Shown here: piece after piece, positions 33,018 to 41,230 of the stretch
Layout: each line of letters opens with the position of its first letter
How positions within the stretch are numbered: the stretch's first letter is position 1
NCBI RefSeq assembly: GCF_004364585.1
Contig: NZ_SOAN01000001.1
Span: 376,726-440,725, forward strand
Source: Nesterenkonia aurantiaca
GTDB lineage: Bacteria; Actinomycetota; Actinomycetes; Actinomycetales; Micrococcaceae
Length of the DNA stretch: 64,000 nucleotides
Direction of reading: 5' to 3'
The notes under the pieces: model-generated
Database searches by the model: none
What the model was told of the DNA's origin: nothing
Seen by the model: only the letters and a program-made list of their open reading frames with translations
Position numbers and translations under genes: made by a program

Positions 33018-33440
33018 ATGCTGAGGACCGTCCTGGGCGGCAAGATCCACCGCGCCACCGTGACCCACGCGGACCTGCACTACGTGGGGTCCATCACCGT
33101 GGACACCGATCTGCTCGAGGCCGCCGGGATCGTCGAAGGTGAGAAGGTCCAGATCGTCGACGTCACCAACGGCGCTCGGCTGGAGACCTACGCCATCGCT
33201 GGTCCACGCGGCTCCGGGGTCATCGGGATCAACGGCGCCGCCGCCCACCTGGTGGATCCAGGTGACCTGATCATCCTGATCTCCTATGTGATGCTCGACG
33301 CCGCCGAGCTCGCCGCCCACCAGCCGAAGGTGGTCCACGTGAACGGCGAGAACCGGATCGTCGAGCTGGGCCAGGATCCGGCCGAGCCGGTGCCCGGCGC
33401 GACGGACCAGCTGAACCCGCGCACCGCCGTCGTCGGCTGA
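33018..33440 (+). CDS. panD: Aspartate 1-decarboxylase
   Basis: Pyruvoyl enzyme of 140 residues that makes beta-alanine for pantothenate and coenzyme A. The self-cleavage site is Gly24-Ser25 in HYVGSIT; Ser25 becomes the pyruvoyl group. [21 protein letters not shown] is the conserved core. Start ATG 33018 ([15 protein letters not shown]) matches the usual family N-terminus. The C-terminus is slightly extended, as often in actinobacteria. The other pantothenate genes are not in the window. Confidence 0.96.
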   Translation: MLRTVLGGKIHRATVTHADLHYVGSITVDTDLLEAAGIVEGEKVQIVDVTNGARLETYAIAGPRGSGVIGINGAAAHLVDPGDLIILISYVMLDAAELAAHQPKVVHVNGENRIVELGQDPAEPVPGATDQLNPRTAVVG

Positions 33441-33562
33441 ATCAGGGTGAAATCAGGGGCCATCAGGGGTCATGGCCGTGACATCGGTCTGCAAAGCAGA
33501 CTAAGTTCTAGAGGGACTCGTAAGACACGAGAGACTCATCCACCGTCAGAACGGAGTTGACC

Positions 33563-33988
33563 ATGCGACTGTTCACACTGGGCGCCGGCATTGCCATCGG
33601 CTACATCATCGGCAGCAAGCGCGGCCAAGCAGAATTCGAGCGGAGCCTCAGCGCCGTGAAGAAGAGCGCCGCGGAGACCTGGAAGGACCCCAAGGTCCAG
33701 GACACCGTGACCAAGGCCGGAGAGACCGCCAAGCAGTACGTCTCCACCGTGGCCGACTCGGTCAAGAAGCACGCCGACGACGCCGCCGCCCCGGTGACCG
33801 ACGTGGCAGTCGACGCCGCCGCGCGCGCCGAGGACGCCGTGAAGAAGGCCGGCGCCAACACCGAGAAGCTGGTGGATCAGGCCGCCGAGAAGGTCGAGAA
33901 GCAGGCCGACGCCGCGGACAAGCAGGCCCGCGAGTCCTCCAACGGCAACAGCTCCTCGAGCAGCTCCTCCGGGACCAACGCGCGCTGA
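33563..33988 (+). CDS. YtxH-like small protein with Ala/Lys amphipathic helices
   Basis: Protein of 141 residues. One short hydrophobic segment with the glycine-rich motif GAGIAIGYIIGSKRG starts it, as in YtxH proteins. The rest is a long, Lys/Ala/Glu-rich, strongly amphipathic helix (ADSVKKHADDAAAP, DAVKKAGANTEKL, EKVEKQADAADKQ) ending in a serine run. YtxH proteins are linked to general stress in Bacillus; no precise role is known. Start ATG 33563 has GGAG 6 nt upstream. A strong hairpin follows. Confidence 0.75.
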   Translation: MRLFTLGAGIAIGYIIGSKRGQAEFERSLSAVKKSAAETWKDPKVQDTVTKAGETAKQYVSTVADSVKKHADDAAAPVTDVAVDAAARAEDAVKKAGANTEKLVDQAAEKVEKQADAADKQARESSNGNSSSSSSSGTNAR

Positions 33989-34012
33989 ACCCAGGCACTG
34001 ACAAGCAGTGAG

Positions 34013-34056
34013 GGCCGTGGGCACTCGCCTTTCGAAAAGGGCGGGAGCCCGCGGCC
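34013..34056 (+). terminator. Hairpin after the YtxH-like gene
   Basis: A 10-bp outer helix (34013-34022 with 34047-34056, one G-U pair) encloses an inner CGCC/GGGCG stem. It lies 24 nt after the YtxH stop and just before the promoter of the next gene. No U-tract. Confidence 0.6.
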
Positions 34057-34062
34057 GACCTA

Positions 34063-34068
34063 TATCCT
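34063..34068 (+). promoter_or_regulatory. -10 box TATCCT, probable leaderless start
   Basis: TATCCT is 7 nt before ATG 34076, directly after the hairpin. No Shine-Dalgarno sequence. Confidence 0.4.
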
Positions 34069-34075
34069 GAGACCT

Positions 34076-34969
34076 ATGCCGACTGAAGAATCCGTCACCC
34101 GATTGATCCGCGAGACTCTGGGCAGCCGTTCGCTGAACGAATACCCGGAGGCCCCGCGGCATGACCAGCTCCTGGGGCGAGCCCTGCGGCGCAGGCGAGT
34201 GACCTTGAAGCCGGTGGGTGAGCAAGGCCTGGTCTTCGTCTTCGGCGGGGTGGTGGTCGGCGGGATGGACTCGGTCGTGACCACCCTGGTCAGTGCCCAC
34301 GCACGCCGGATCGTCGCGGATCCACAGCTTCTGCGCCGACATCTGGAGCTCCAGGAGGTGCCGCTGGCCGCAGAGCCGACCGAGGCTGGGGAGCCGACGC
34401 AGGCCACGGAGCTCGCAACGCCGTCCACGATCCGCGCCTTCGTCGTGGGCGAGCGGGTATCGGCCTCCTTGCTGCGACTGCCGGCCACGGTACTCGGCGA
34501 CGGCCGCTCAACGCTGGAGCAGCTGCTGAAGGCCGACGCCCAGGCCCGCAGCAGACATGCGCTGCTGGGAAGCACCGCGCTGCCCAGCCCCTCCGAGGCT
34601 TCGATGCCGGCTGCGCGGGAGAAGCTGCGCCAGCGGGGCCTGGACCCCGATGCGGTGCCCGCCAAAGACGCGCTCGTGCGGCTGCAGGACTCGCTGGCGA
34701 TCTCGGCCGGCGGGCTGACCATCGATGTGACTGCCACGCTGCCCGATGCGCTGCACGAGCTTGCGGTGGACGCGGTCATGGCAGTCCCCGGGCTCTTCGC
34801 CGCCGCCGTGGATCTCCAGGTCCCTGACCTGGAGTCCGCGGAGGGCGCCGTCGTGGTGGCGGTGCTGCCCGATGCCGATATCAGCCTCGCGCATCTGCCC
34901 GGTTACGGGGAGCCCAGAGACGTCGCCGGCGCGATCGCCGAGGAGATTCTGCTGCGCGCCTCCCGGTGA
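34076..34969 (+). CDS. Shortened ATP-grasp relative, probably inactive
   Basis: Protein of 297 residues with recognisable parts of ATP-grasp ligases related to cyanophycin synthetase and GshF: VGGMDSVVTTLVSAHARRIVAD (the usual TS-LA-I-DK region), then RAFVVGERVSASLLRLPA with GDGRSTLEQLL, and near the end HLPGYGEPRDVAGAIAEEIL. Two things are missing. The middle segment that normally supplies the ATP-binding lysine and the V-KP strand is replaced by a short Ala/Glu/Pro linker (about residues 98-118). The metal-binding E-x-N is also absent; VVVAVLPDAD stands where EVN would be. It therefore looks like a degenerate fold, perhaps a binding or regulatory protein. The coding end overlaps the convergent LLM gene by 67 bp. 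Confidence 0.6.
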   Translation: MPTEESVTRLIRETLGSRSLNEYPEAPRHDQLLGRALRRRRVTLKPVGEQGLVFVFGGVVVGGMDSVVTTLVSAHARRIVADPQLLRRHLELQEVPLAAEPTEAGEPTQATELATPSTIRAFVVGERVSASLLRLPATVLGDGRSTLEQLLKADAQARSRHALLGSTALPSPSEASMPAAREKLRQRGLDPDAVPAKDALVRLQDSLAISAGGLTIDVTATLPDALHELAVDAVMAVPGLFAAAVDLQVPDLESAEGAVVVAVLPDADISLAHLPGYGEPRDVAGAIAEEILLRASR

Positions 34970-36318
34970 TGGGCCCGGCGCGCGGGGTGATCCGCGCCCA
35001 GGTGCGGCCCTGCTTCGAGCAGCGTCTCACGCAGCGTCACCGGGGTCTCGGGGCGCTGTGGCAGCAGGCCGCGGCGCTGCAGCTCCGGAGTCACGAAGGT
35101 CTCGAAGCGTTCGAAGTCCGCGGGACGCACAGCCGCTGAGATGTTGAACCCGTCCACCCCGGAGAGCTCCTTGAACCGGACCAGTTCATCGACGACCTGC
35201 ACCGGGTCCCCGACGATCAACGGACCCCGCCCACCGATGGAGACGAACTCCGCGACATCGCGCACGGTCCAGCGCCGGGTCGGGTCCTTGGTGAACATCG
35301 CCAGCGCCGACCGGTTCGCCTCGGTGGTGACGTCGGTGAGGACGTCGTCCTCCTGCAGCCCCGAGAGATCCACCCCGGTCCACCCGCCGAAGAGCGCGAG
35401 CGCCGAGGCGGTGTCCACGTACTCGCGGTATTCACGGAGCCGGGCCTGAGCCAGCTCCTGCGTCTCAGCCACGATGATGGTGGCCATGGCGAAGAACCGG
35501 ACAGATTCGGGATCCCTGCCCGCCTCCAGCAGGGCGTTCCGGGTGCCGGAGACCTGGGTCGCCAGCCGCTGCGGGGAGGAGCTGATCACGAAGATCGCCT
35601 CGCCGTGGTCCACCGCGAACTTCTGACCCCGAGGCGAGGAGCCCGCCTGGAAGAGCAGCGGCGTGCGCTGCGGCCCCGGATGGGTGAGCATCTCACCAGG
35701 CACATTGAACCACTCCCCCTGATGCTCGATCGGGTGGACCTTCTCCGGGTCCACGAAGACCCCGGTGGACTTGTCCGCCAGCACCGCATCCGCCTCGAAG
35801 GAATGCTCGAAGAGCTTGTACATCACCTCGAGGTACTCATCAGCGCGGTCATAGCGCTCGTCGTGCGGGATCTGTGCGACAAGTCCGAGATTGCGCGCCG
35901 CGGAGTCCTGGTAGCTGGTGACGATGTTCCACGCGATCCGACCCCGGGTGAGGTGATCCAGGGTGGCGAAGCGTCGGGCCAGCGCGTAGGGCGGTTCATA
36001 GGTGACCGAGGCGGTCAGCCCGAAGCCGAGATGCGTGGTGGCCGCCGCCAGCGCGGGCACGATCACCTGAGGGTCCAGCAGCGGAAACTGCACTCCGCCG
36101 CGGGCCGCGGCCTCGGCGGTGCCGCCATAGACGTCATAGACCCCGGGGATGTCAGCCAGGAACAGCGAGGAGAATCCGGCGCGCTCCACGGTCCGGGCGA
36201 GCTCCGTCCAGTACTCGAGCGTGTCGAACTCCTCGATCCGGGATTCTGGGTGGCGCCACAGGCCTGGGGACTGGTGCACCGGGACCAGCATGTCGAAGGC
36301 GTTGAAATGGATGGTCAT
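34903..36318 (-). CDS. NtaA/DmoA-type flavin-dependent monooxygenase, copy 1
   Basis: Luciferase-like (TIM-barrel) oxygenase of 471 residues that uses FMNH2 supplied by a reductase. Family motifs: FNAFDM and HQSPGLWRHPE at the N-terminus, SVTYEPPYALARRFATLDHL, RIAWNIVTSY, and the C-terminal VDGFNIS. DmoA, DszA and NtaA belong here; with an SfnB-like neighbour and a SAM riboswitch, a sulfur-releasing oxidation (sulfone, sulfonate or sulfide) is the likely role. Start ATG 36318 overlaps the stop of the preceding gene (ATGA). About 20 residues at the end extend past the usual family terminus and produce the 67-bp convergent overlap. Last gene of the metN operon. Confidence 0.88.
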   Translation of the reverse strand: MTIHFNAFDMLVPVHQSPGLWRHPESRIEEFDTLEYWTELARTVERAGFSSLFLADIPGVYDVYGGTAEAAARGGVQFPLLDPQVIVPALAAATTHLGFGLTASVTYEPPYALARRFATLDHLTRGRIAWNIVTSYQDSAARNLGLVAQIPHDERYDRADEYLEVMYKLFEHSFEADAVLADKSTGVFVDPEKVHPIEHQGEWFNVPGEMLTHPGPQRTPLLFQAGSSPRGQKFAVDHGEAIFVISSSPQRLATQVSGTRNALLEAGRDPESVRFFAMATIIVAETQELAQARLREYREYVDTASALALFGGWTGVDLSGLQEDDVLTDVTTEANRSALAMFTKDPTRRWTVRDVAEFVSIGGRGPLIVGDPVQVVDELVRFKELSGVDGFNISAAVRPADFERFETFVTPELQRRGLLPQRPETPVTLRETLLEAGPHLGADHPARRAHHREARSRISSAIAPATSLGSP

Positions 36319-37535
36319 GAGCTCTCCTTGGCCTCGCCGATGGCGTTGAGCCCCTGGGGCACGGTGCCGTTGATCTCGTACTCGCCCAGCGAGCGGGCAC
36401 GAAAGACGATCGGGTTGTGGGTGGCGATGGTCTGCGCGTTGCGCCAATGCCGGTCCAGCGCCTTGGTGCGCAGCGTGGCGGAGGCGCCCACGGTCTGGAA
36501 GAGCTCCGAGGTCACCGCCAGCACCAGCTCCGGCACACTGACCTGGGCCTGTTCCACGGCGATCTCCGCCTGGTGGATCGCACGCGGGGGCTCACCCTCG
36601 AACCCGGGGTCCCCGGTGCCGGCCTGCAGGCCTGCGCTCAGCGCCCGGTCCAGGGTGCGGGCCGCCTGGAGCACCGCGGCCTCGGCCACGAAGGCCTTCG
36701 AGGACATCCGACCCACCACCTGCTGGATCAGCGGGTCCTGGCTGAAGGCCTGCCCCGCGGTGGAGGTGTTGAAGGTGCGGGTGCGCCGGGCCAGGGTGGA
36801 GGTGGCGTCTGCCAGCGCGGCCCTGGCGATGCCGACCTGCACGGCGAGCAGGTAGAGCTGGAAGAACGCCGCCTCATGGACCGATTCGTGGTCCCCGGGC
36901 CGGCGTGCGAGCACCGCGAGGTCCTCCACCGCGACCGAGTCCAGCAGCGTGGTGCCGGTGCCGGTGAGCTTCTGCCCGAAGCCGTCCCAGTCATCGAGCA
37001 GCGTCACTCCGGGGGCATCGGTGGGCACCACCGCGAAGCGCCGCCCTTCCCCCTCAAGAGCCTGGGCGGCCGAGACCCGGGTATAGCTGGAGAAGATGGT
37101 GCCGGTGGAGTAGTACTTCTCTCCGGTGAGCAGCGCGGCGCCGTGCTCGTCGCGGTCGAGTCGGGTGTTGAGGCTACCCAGCGCGTTGCCGCCCTTCTCG
37201 GTGGAGGCGTTTCCCACCGTGGCGCCCTGGCGCACTCGGGCGTACCAGAGCTCACGCACCGGCGCCGGCTGGAAGCGCAGTGACTCGACGAACCCGAAGT
37301 GGCCCCGGTAGAGGTGGGCGATGTTGGAATCGGCTTCGGCGAGCGCGATCACCTCGGTGATCAGCTCCTGAAGACTCAGCTCCTCGCCGCCGAACTCGAC
37401 CGGTACGCGCAGCGCGCCGAACCCGGCGTCGTCGAGCCAGCCGACCTGCTCGAAGGGCAGGGTCCGTTCCAGCTCCCGCTGCACGGCACCTTGCCTGATC
37501 CGGCTCAGCAGCTCGGTCGGAATGCTGCGACTCAT
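36315..37535 (-). CDS. SfnB/DszC-like monooxygenase (acyl-CoA dehydrogenase fold), copy 1
   Basis: Flavin-dependent oxygenase of 406 residues in the acyl-CoA dehydrogenase fold. The SfnB/DszC features are clear: an N-terminal helical domain, GNASTEKGG, EKYYSTGTIFSSY in place of the dehydrogenase active site, DDWDGFGQKLTGTGTT, and the C-terminal LDRHWRNAQTIATHNP. No acyl-CoA dehydrogenase catalytic Glu context is seen. Relatives oxidise dibenzothiophene or dimethyl sulfone-type compounds and help in sulfate-starvation growth. It sits between metQ2 and the NtaA-like gene with 4-bp overlaps on both sides, so it belongs to the S-box-controlled metN operon. Confidence 0.87.
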   Translation of the reverse strand: MSRSIPTELLSRIRQGAVQRELERTLPFEQVGWLDDAGFGALRVPVEFGGEELSLQELITEVIALAEADSNIAHLYRGHFGFVESLRFQPAPVRELWYARVRQGATVGNASTEKGGNALGSLNTRLDRDEHGAALLTGEKYYSTGTIFSSYTRVSAAQALEGEGRRFAVVPTDAPGVTLLDDWDGFGQKLTGTGTTLLDSVAVEDLAVLARRPGDHESVHEAAFFQLYLLAVQVGIARAALADATSTLARRTRTFNTSTAGQAFSQDPLIQQVVGRMSSKAFVAEAAVLQAARTLDRALSAGLQAGTGDPGFEGEPPRAIHQAEIAVEQAQVSVPELVLAVTSELFQTVGASATLRTKALDRHWRNAQTIATHNPIVFRARSLGEYEINGTVPQGLNAIGEAKESS

Positions 37536-38434
37536 GATCCGTTCACCTGCTCCCATGCGGCGTCGATGTCTCGGTCGAAGGCCGGGGTGAGCAGACCGTC
37601 GAGGTATTCGCCGTACCACTCACGGACCTCCGTGGAGTGGTAGGCAGCCTTGAGCGCCTGGTAGCGCTCGGGTTCCTCGTCTCGGAAGCCCGGGCGGGCG
37701 CAGACGGCGAGGGCGAAGGGCAGCGCCTCCTCGGCCGATTCCATGATCAGCACCTCCTCGGGGAGCACGTCGATCTCGGCGAGCAGCCGGGCGAAGCCGA
37801 AGACGGCGTCGACGTCGGAGTAGATCTGCCCCACGGACTGCTGGTCCACCTCGATGAACTGCAGGTTCTTGGGGTTGGCGGTGATGTCGCGGACGCTCAG
37901 CGCGGCGACCGGCTTGGACTCGTCGATCTCGATCAGTCCGCCGCGGGCCAGCAGGCGTATCCCGCGTCCGTTGTTCGCGGTGTCCACCGGCAGTGCGATC
38001 TGGGCGCCGTCGGGGATCTCCTCCAGGGAGTCGTAGCCCTGGGAGTAGATGCCCGAGGGCTGTTCGAACATGAAGAAGATCGGTTCGATGTCTAAGTCGT
38101 TGTCCTCGTTGAACTGGCGCAGGTAGCTGATGTTCTGGAAGAAGTTGACGTCGTACTCGCCGTTGCTCACCGCATGGTTGGGCTGGATGATGTCGGTGAC
38201 GTAGGTGGCGTCGAACTCCCAGCCCTCGGCCTCCAGGATGCGTTCGGCAAGCTGGGTCGGCTCCTGGAAGGGTGCGTTCTCGGTGACCACCAGGCGCAGC
38301 GTGCGCGCGGAGCCGGCTCCGCCGAGGAGCCCGCAGCCGGAGGTGAGGCTCCCGACGCCGAGCAGAGCGGCCAGGCCCAGTGAGCCGCTCAATACTCGAC
38401 GCCGGGAGAGTGTGGGGGCGCTGGAGGTGCTCAT
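37532..38434 (-). CDS. metQ: MetQ/NlpA-type binding lipoprotein, copy 2
   Basis: Substrate-binding lipoprotein of 300 residues for the MetNI importer. The signal contains a twin-arginine-like SRRRVLSG before the hydrophobic stretch and the lipobox LTSGC, so export may use Tat. The mature domain begins TLRLVVTENAPFQEP and continues TYVTDIIQPNHAVSNGEY, the NlpA pattern. It is clearly a paralogue of the gene just upstream (copy 1 has VVTESAPFQEP and TYMTDIVQPNQVV). Start ATG 38434 overlaps the copy 1 stop by 4 bp. Two binding proteins on one permease suggest a wider ligand range, for example different sulfur compounds. Confidence 0.9.
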   Translation of the reverse strand: MSTSSAPTLSRRRVLSGSLGLAALLGVGSLTSGCGLLGGAGSARTLRLVVTENAPFQEPTQLAERILEAEGWEFDATYVTDIIQPNHAVSNGEYDVNFFQNISYLRQFNEDNDLDIEPIFFMFEQPSGIYSQGYDSLEEIPDGAQIALPVDTANNGRGIRLLARGGLIEIDESKPVAALSVRDITANPKNLQFIEVDQQSVGQIYSDVDAVFGFARLLAEIDVLPEEVLIMESAEEALPFALAVCARPGFRDEEPERYQALKAAYHSTEVREWYGEYLDGLLTPAFDRDIDAAWEQVNGS

Positions 38435-39303
38435 GCGCTGAAGTCCGTCCAGATCTGTTCGGCGTTGTCGATGGTGATGAAGTCCTCGAAGTCGATGACC
38501 CCGCCCTGGTAGTCCTCGAACCACTGCTGGACCTCTTCGGACTGGAAGGCGTCCTGCAGCGCCTGGGCCTGTTCATCGCTGACCCCGTCTGGTCCGACGG
38601 CGACCACGCAGGTGAACGGGGTGCGCACCTCTTCGCGGCCGTCCTCGATGCTCAGTGCCGTCTCCTCCACGTCGAGGTCGGCCTCGGCGATCAGCCGGAC
38701 GAACGCGAAGCCGGCGTCCACATCGGGCAGCACCTGCGCGGCGGACTGCTGGTCGGTCTCCACGAATCGGAAGTCCCGAGGATTCTCCGTGATGTCGTTC
38801 TGGGTCAGGTCGATGATCGAGACGCTCTCGTCGATCTCGATCAGGCCCTCATCGGCGAGCAGCTGCAGCGCCCGGCCGTTGTTGGAAGGGTCCACCGGCA
38901 GGTTGATCTCGGCTCCGTCGGGCAGCTCTTCCAGCGAGTCATACTCCAGCGAGAACAGGCCGGCCGGGGCGTAGTAGACCGAGAACAGCGGCTGGACCGC
39001 CGTGTCATTGGACTGGTTGAAGTTGTTCAGATACGCCAGGTGCTGGAAGTAGTTGCCCTCGAACTCGCCCTGATCGACCACCTGGTTGGGCTGGACGATA
39101 TCGGTCATATAGGTGATGTCCAGTTCGTAGCCCTGCTCCTCGAGCAGCCCGGCGGCGATCTCGGCGGGCTCCTGGAAGGGTGCGGACTCGGTGACCACGA
39201 TGCTGATGGTGGAATCGTCCTCCACCAGCCCGCAGCCGGTCAGGCTCAGGGCGGCGGCGGAGAGGACTGCTCCGGCGAGGATCGCGGGGCGTGGAGGATT
39301 CAT
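38431..39303 (-). CDS. metQ: MetQ/NlpA-type binding lipoprotein, copy 1
   Basis: Binding lipoprotein of 290 residues, start ATG 39303 (MNPPRPAIL). The lipobox is LSLTGC. VVTESAPFQEP, ITYMTDIVQPNQVV and the LPVDPSNNGRALQLL segment are typical of methionine-binding NlpA/MetQ proteins. It follows metI after 131 bp, a gap that holds a hairpin, and overlaps copy 2. Unlike copy 2, its signal peptide is Sec-type. Methionine is the default ligand, but the attached oxygenase genes argue for another organosulfur compound. Confidence 0.9.
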   Translation of the reverse strand: MNPPRPAILAGAVLSAAALSLTGCGLVEDDSTISIVVTESAPFQEPAEIAAGLLEEQGYELDITYMTDIVQPNQVVDQGEFEGNYFQHLAYLNNFNQSNDTAVQPLFSVYYAPAGLFSLEYDSLEELPDGAEINLPVDPSNNGRALQLLADEGLIEIDESVSIIDLTQNDITENPRDFRFVETDQQSAAQVLPDVDAGFAFVRLIAEADLDVEETALSIEDGREEVRTPFTCVVAVGPDGVSDEQAQALQDAFQSEEVQQWFEDYQGGVIDFEDFITIDNAEQIWTDFSA

Positions 39304-39325
39304 GGGTTTGAGCTGCTTTCTCTGG

Positions 39326-39344
39326 CTGGGCCGCAGGGGCCCAG
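39326..39344 (-). terminator. Hairpin between metI and metQ
   Basis: CTGGGCC pairs with GGCCCAG around a 5-nt loop in the 131-bp metI-metQ gap. It may be a processing or partial termination site that sets different levels of permease and binding protein. Confidence 0.4.
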
Positions 39345-39434
39345 AGGGTGTGCGGGAAGGAGCCGGGCGCGAGGTCGGAGGCCCGCCCTGGCGGTGTGGT
39401 GCGGTCTTCTTCTGCGTGCTGGCGCGACTGCCGG

Positions 39435-40103
39435 TCAGGCGGTGATGCGCCGGTCTGAGGCCCGGGCGAGCCGGGTGCCGGTGAACTGCACCAGGGTCAC
39501 CAGGAGCACCATCAGCACGATGGCGGCGATCATGGTGGGGGTCTCGTAGCGGTAGTACCCGTAGCGGATCGCGAGGTCTCCGATGCCTCCGCCGCCGACC
39601 AGTCCGGACATCGCCGAATAGGAGATGAAGCTGACCGTGGTGATGGTGATCGAGCCGATCAGCCCAGGCTTCGCGTCGACCAGGAGCACGTTGCGGATGA
39701 TCTGTGCGCGGGTGGCGCCCATCGCCCGGGAGGCCTCCACCGCCCCGGAGCCCAGCTGGGTGATGTTCTGCTCCACCAGGCGGGCGAAGTACGGGATGGC
39801 GTTGATCGTGAGCGGCACGATCACCGCGGCGGTGCCCACCGAGGTGCCCACCACGAATCGCGTGAACGGGATGATCGCGATGAGCAGGATCAGGAACGGG
39901 AAGGACCGGATCATGTTCACCACCCCAGAGACGAGAGCGTGGGAGCGTGGCCGCGGCGCCAGTCCGTCGGGGGCGTGGACGAAGAGCCAGATGCCCAGCG
40001 GGGTGCCCAGCAGGACCGCGAGCGGTATGGCGACCGCGATCATCGCGAAGGTCTCCAGCATGGCCTGGTTGATCTCGGGGAGCCGCTCGATGATGAGATT
40101 CAT
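39435..40103 (-). CDS. metI: MetI-type ABC permease
   Basis: Membrane subunit of 222 residues with five to six helices. The EAA loop is EASRAMGATRAQIIRNVLLVDAKPGLIGS (conserved EASRAMGA part, then the VLLVDAKP turn), and the signature GLVGGGGIGDLAIRYGYYRY is typical of MetI. It pairs with MetN, whose stop it overlaps by one base. Confidence 0.94.
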   Translation of the reverse strand: MNLIIERLPEINQAMLETFAMIAVAIPLAVLLGTPLGIWLFVHAPDGLAPRPRSHALVSGVVNMIRSFPFLILLIAIIPFTRFVVGTSVGTAAVIVPLTINAIPYFARLVEQNITQLGSGAVEASRAMGATRAQIIRNVLLVDAKPGLIGSITITTVSFISYSAMSGLVGGGGIGDLAIRYGYYRYETPTMIAAIVLMVLLVTLVQFTGTRLARASDRRITA

Positions 40104-40999
40104 CAGTGCACACCCCCGGTCGACCCGGCCAGCGCGGCGTGCTGCGCGCGGTGCGTCTGGGCCTGTTGCGGGATCTGCTGGTCATGCTGGTCCAGCTCGT
40201 CCTCACCGGGACCTGGCAGACCTGCACCCGCGCCGCCGCGGTCCAGTCGAATCCCGTCGCTGAGCAGGTACTTTCCGATGGAGGTTCTCGGATCGAAGCC
40301 TTCCCGGAGCAGTTCGCTCGCGGGGAACTCCTCGACCACGCGCCCGTCCTCCATGACCGCGACGTCGTCCGCGAGGGCCTTGATGACCTCCATCTCGTGG
40401 GTCACGATCACCACGGTGATGCCGAACTCGCGGTTCACATCCGCGAGGTACTGCAGCACGGTGGCGGTGGTGAAGGGATCCAGGGCGGAGGTCGGCTCGT
40501 CGCAGAGCAGCACCTCCGGCTTGGTGGCCAGCGCCCGGGCGATCGCGACCCGCTGCTTCTGACCCCCCGAGAGCTGCGCGGGATAGACCGAGGCCTTGTC
40601 CGTGATGTCCACGATCTCCAGCGCCTCCGCGACCCGGCGAAGACGTTCACGGCGGTCCCTGACCCCGGCGAACTTCAGTGACAGCTCGACATTCTGGGCG
40701 ACGCTGAGGTTGTTCACCAGATTGAATCCCTGAAAGATCATGCCGATCTGGTGCCTGGCCCGGCGCAGGTCGGCGTCGGAGAGGCTGGTCAGCTCGGTGC
40801 CGCCGACGCTGACCCGTCCGGAGCTGGGACGCTCCAGCAGATTGATGTTGCGCAGCAGGGTGGACTTGCCGGCTCCGGAGAACCCGATGATCCCTTGGAT
40901 CTTGCCGCGCGGCACCTCGAGACTGACGTCATCGACCGCTGTCAGCGGCTCTCGGCCGCGGGCGGCGAAGGTCGTCGAGACATGGGACAGGGAAATCAT
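40103..40999 (-). CDS. metN: MetN-type ABC ATPase
   Basis: ATP-binding subunit of 298 residues, first gene of the S-box-controlled operon. Walker A GFSGAGKST (39-47), the Q-loop MIFQGFNLVNNL, signature LSGGQKQRVAIARAL, Walker B VLLCDEPTSALDP, and His in VIVTHEM are all intact. Full-length MetN proteins carry an ACT-like NIL domain of about 90 residues for methionine feedback; here the C-terminus is a short Gly/Gln-rich tail (about 50 residues), so that allosteric domain is missing. Control may thus rest on the riboswitch. The start codon is 8 nt after the GGAG that ends the riboswitch. Confidence 0.93.
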   Translation of the reverse strand: MISLSHVSTTFAARGREPLTAVDDVSLEVPRGKIQGIIGFSGAGKSTLLRNINLLERPSSGRVSVGGTELTSLSDADLRRARHQIGMIFQGFNLVNNLSVAQNVELSLKFAGVRDRRERLRRVAEALEIVDITDKASVYPAQLSGGQKQRVAIARALATKPEVLLCDEPTSALDPFTTATVLQYLADVNREFGITVVIVTHEMEVIKALADDVAVMEDGRVVEEFPASELLREGFDPRTSIGKYLLSDGIRLDRGGAGAGLPGPGEDELDQHDQQIPQQAQTHRAQHAALAGSTGGVH

Positions 41000-41009
41000 G
41001 AGGCATGCT

Positions 41010-41103
41010 CCATCGGTCCTGGCGTTAGCACCCGGCGGAGGCGATGAAGCCCTCCGGGTTGCTGCGACGTCTTCGAGCCAGATCTCTCAGTCGCTCTGGA
41101 TGG
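41010..41103 (-). promoter_or_regulatory. SAM-I (S-box) riboswitch for metN operon
   Basis: Read on the minus strand: closing helix CCATC/GATGG, then the conserved GACTGAGAGATCTGGCTC, CGCAGCAACCC, a P4-like arm and GGGTGCTAACGCCAGGACC. The 3' strand of the closing helix continues into GATGGAG, so the Shine-Dalgarno GGAG lies within and beside helix P1, 8 nt before metN ATG. SAM binding should stabilise P1 and hide the ribosome binding site. Confidence 0.9.
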
Positions 41104-41115
41104 TTGAACGTCTTC

Positions 41116-41146
41116 ACTGTAGGCGTGAACATAGTGTGGAAGTCAA
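41116..41146 (-). promoter_or_regulatory. Promoter of the metN S-box leader
   Basis: On the minus strand TTGACT (41146-41141) and TACAGT (41121-41116) are 19 bp apart, and the aptamer starts 13 nt later. Spacing is slightly long for a housekeeping sigma factor. Confidence 0.4.
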
Positions 41147-41190
41147 GTCCGCTTCGGTGTTGCGTTTTATCTCACCAGATGAACTTGACG

Positions 41191-41220
41191 TTGATGGAAT
41201 TCCTGGTCGGGGCGTAGGGT
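41191..41220 (+). promoter_or_regulatory. Promoter of the ssu S-box leader
   Basis: TTGATG (41191-41196) and TAGGGT (41215-41220) are 18 bp apart; the aptamer begins at 41231. It is divergent from the metN promoter, with 44 bp between the two -35 boxes. Confidence 0.45.
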
Positions 41221-41230
41221 GAACCGCGTA

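Noticed and set aside
38431-40227. 598-residue ORF covering metQ copy 1 and antisense or out-of-frame metI
   Set aside because: Only the last 290 residues, from ATG 39303, form a signal peptide and binding protein. The earlier part is an out-of-frame reading of metI.
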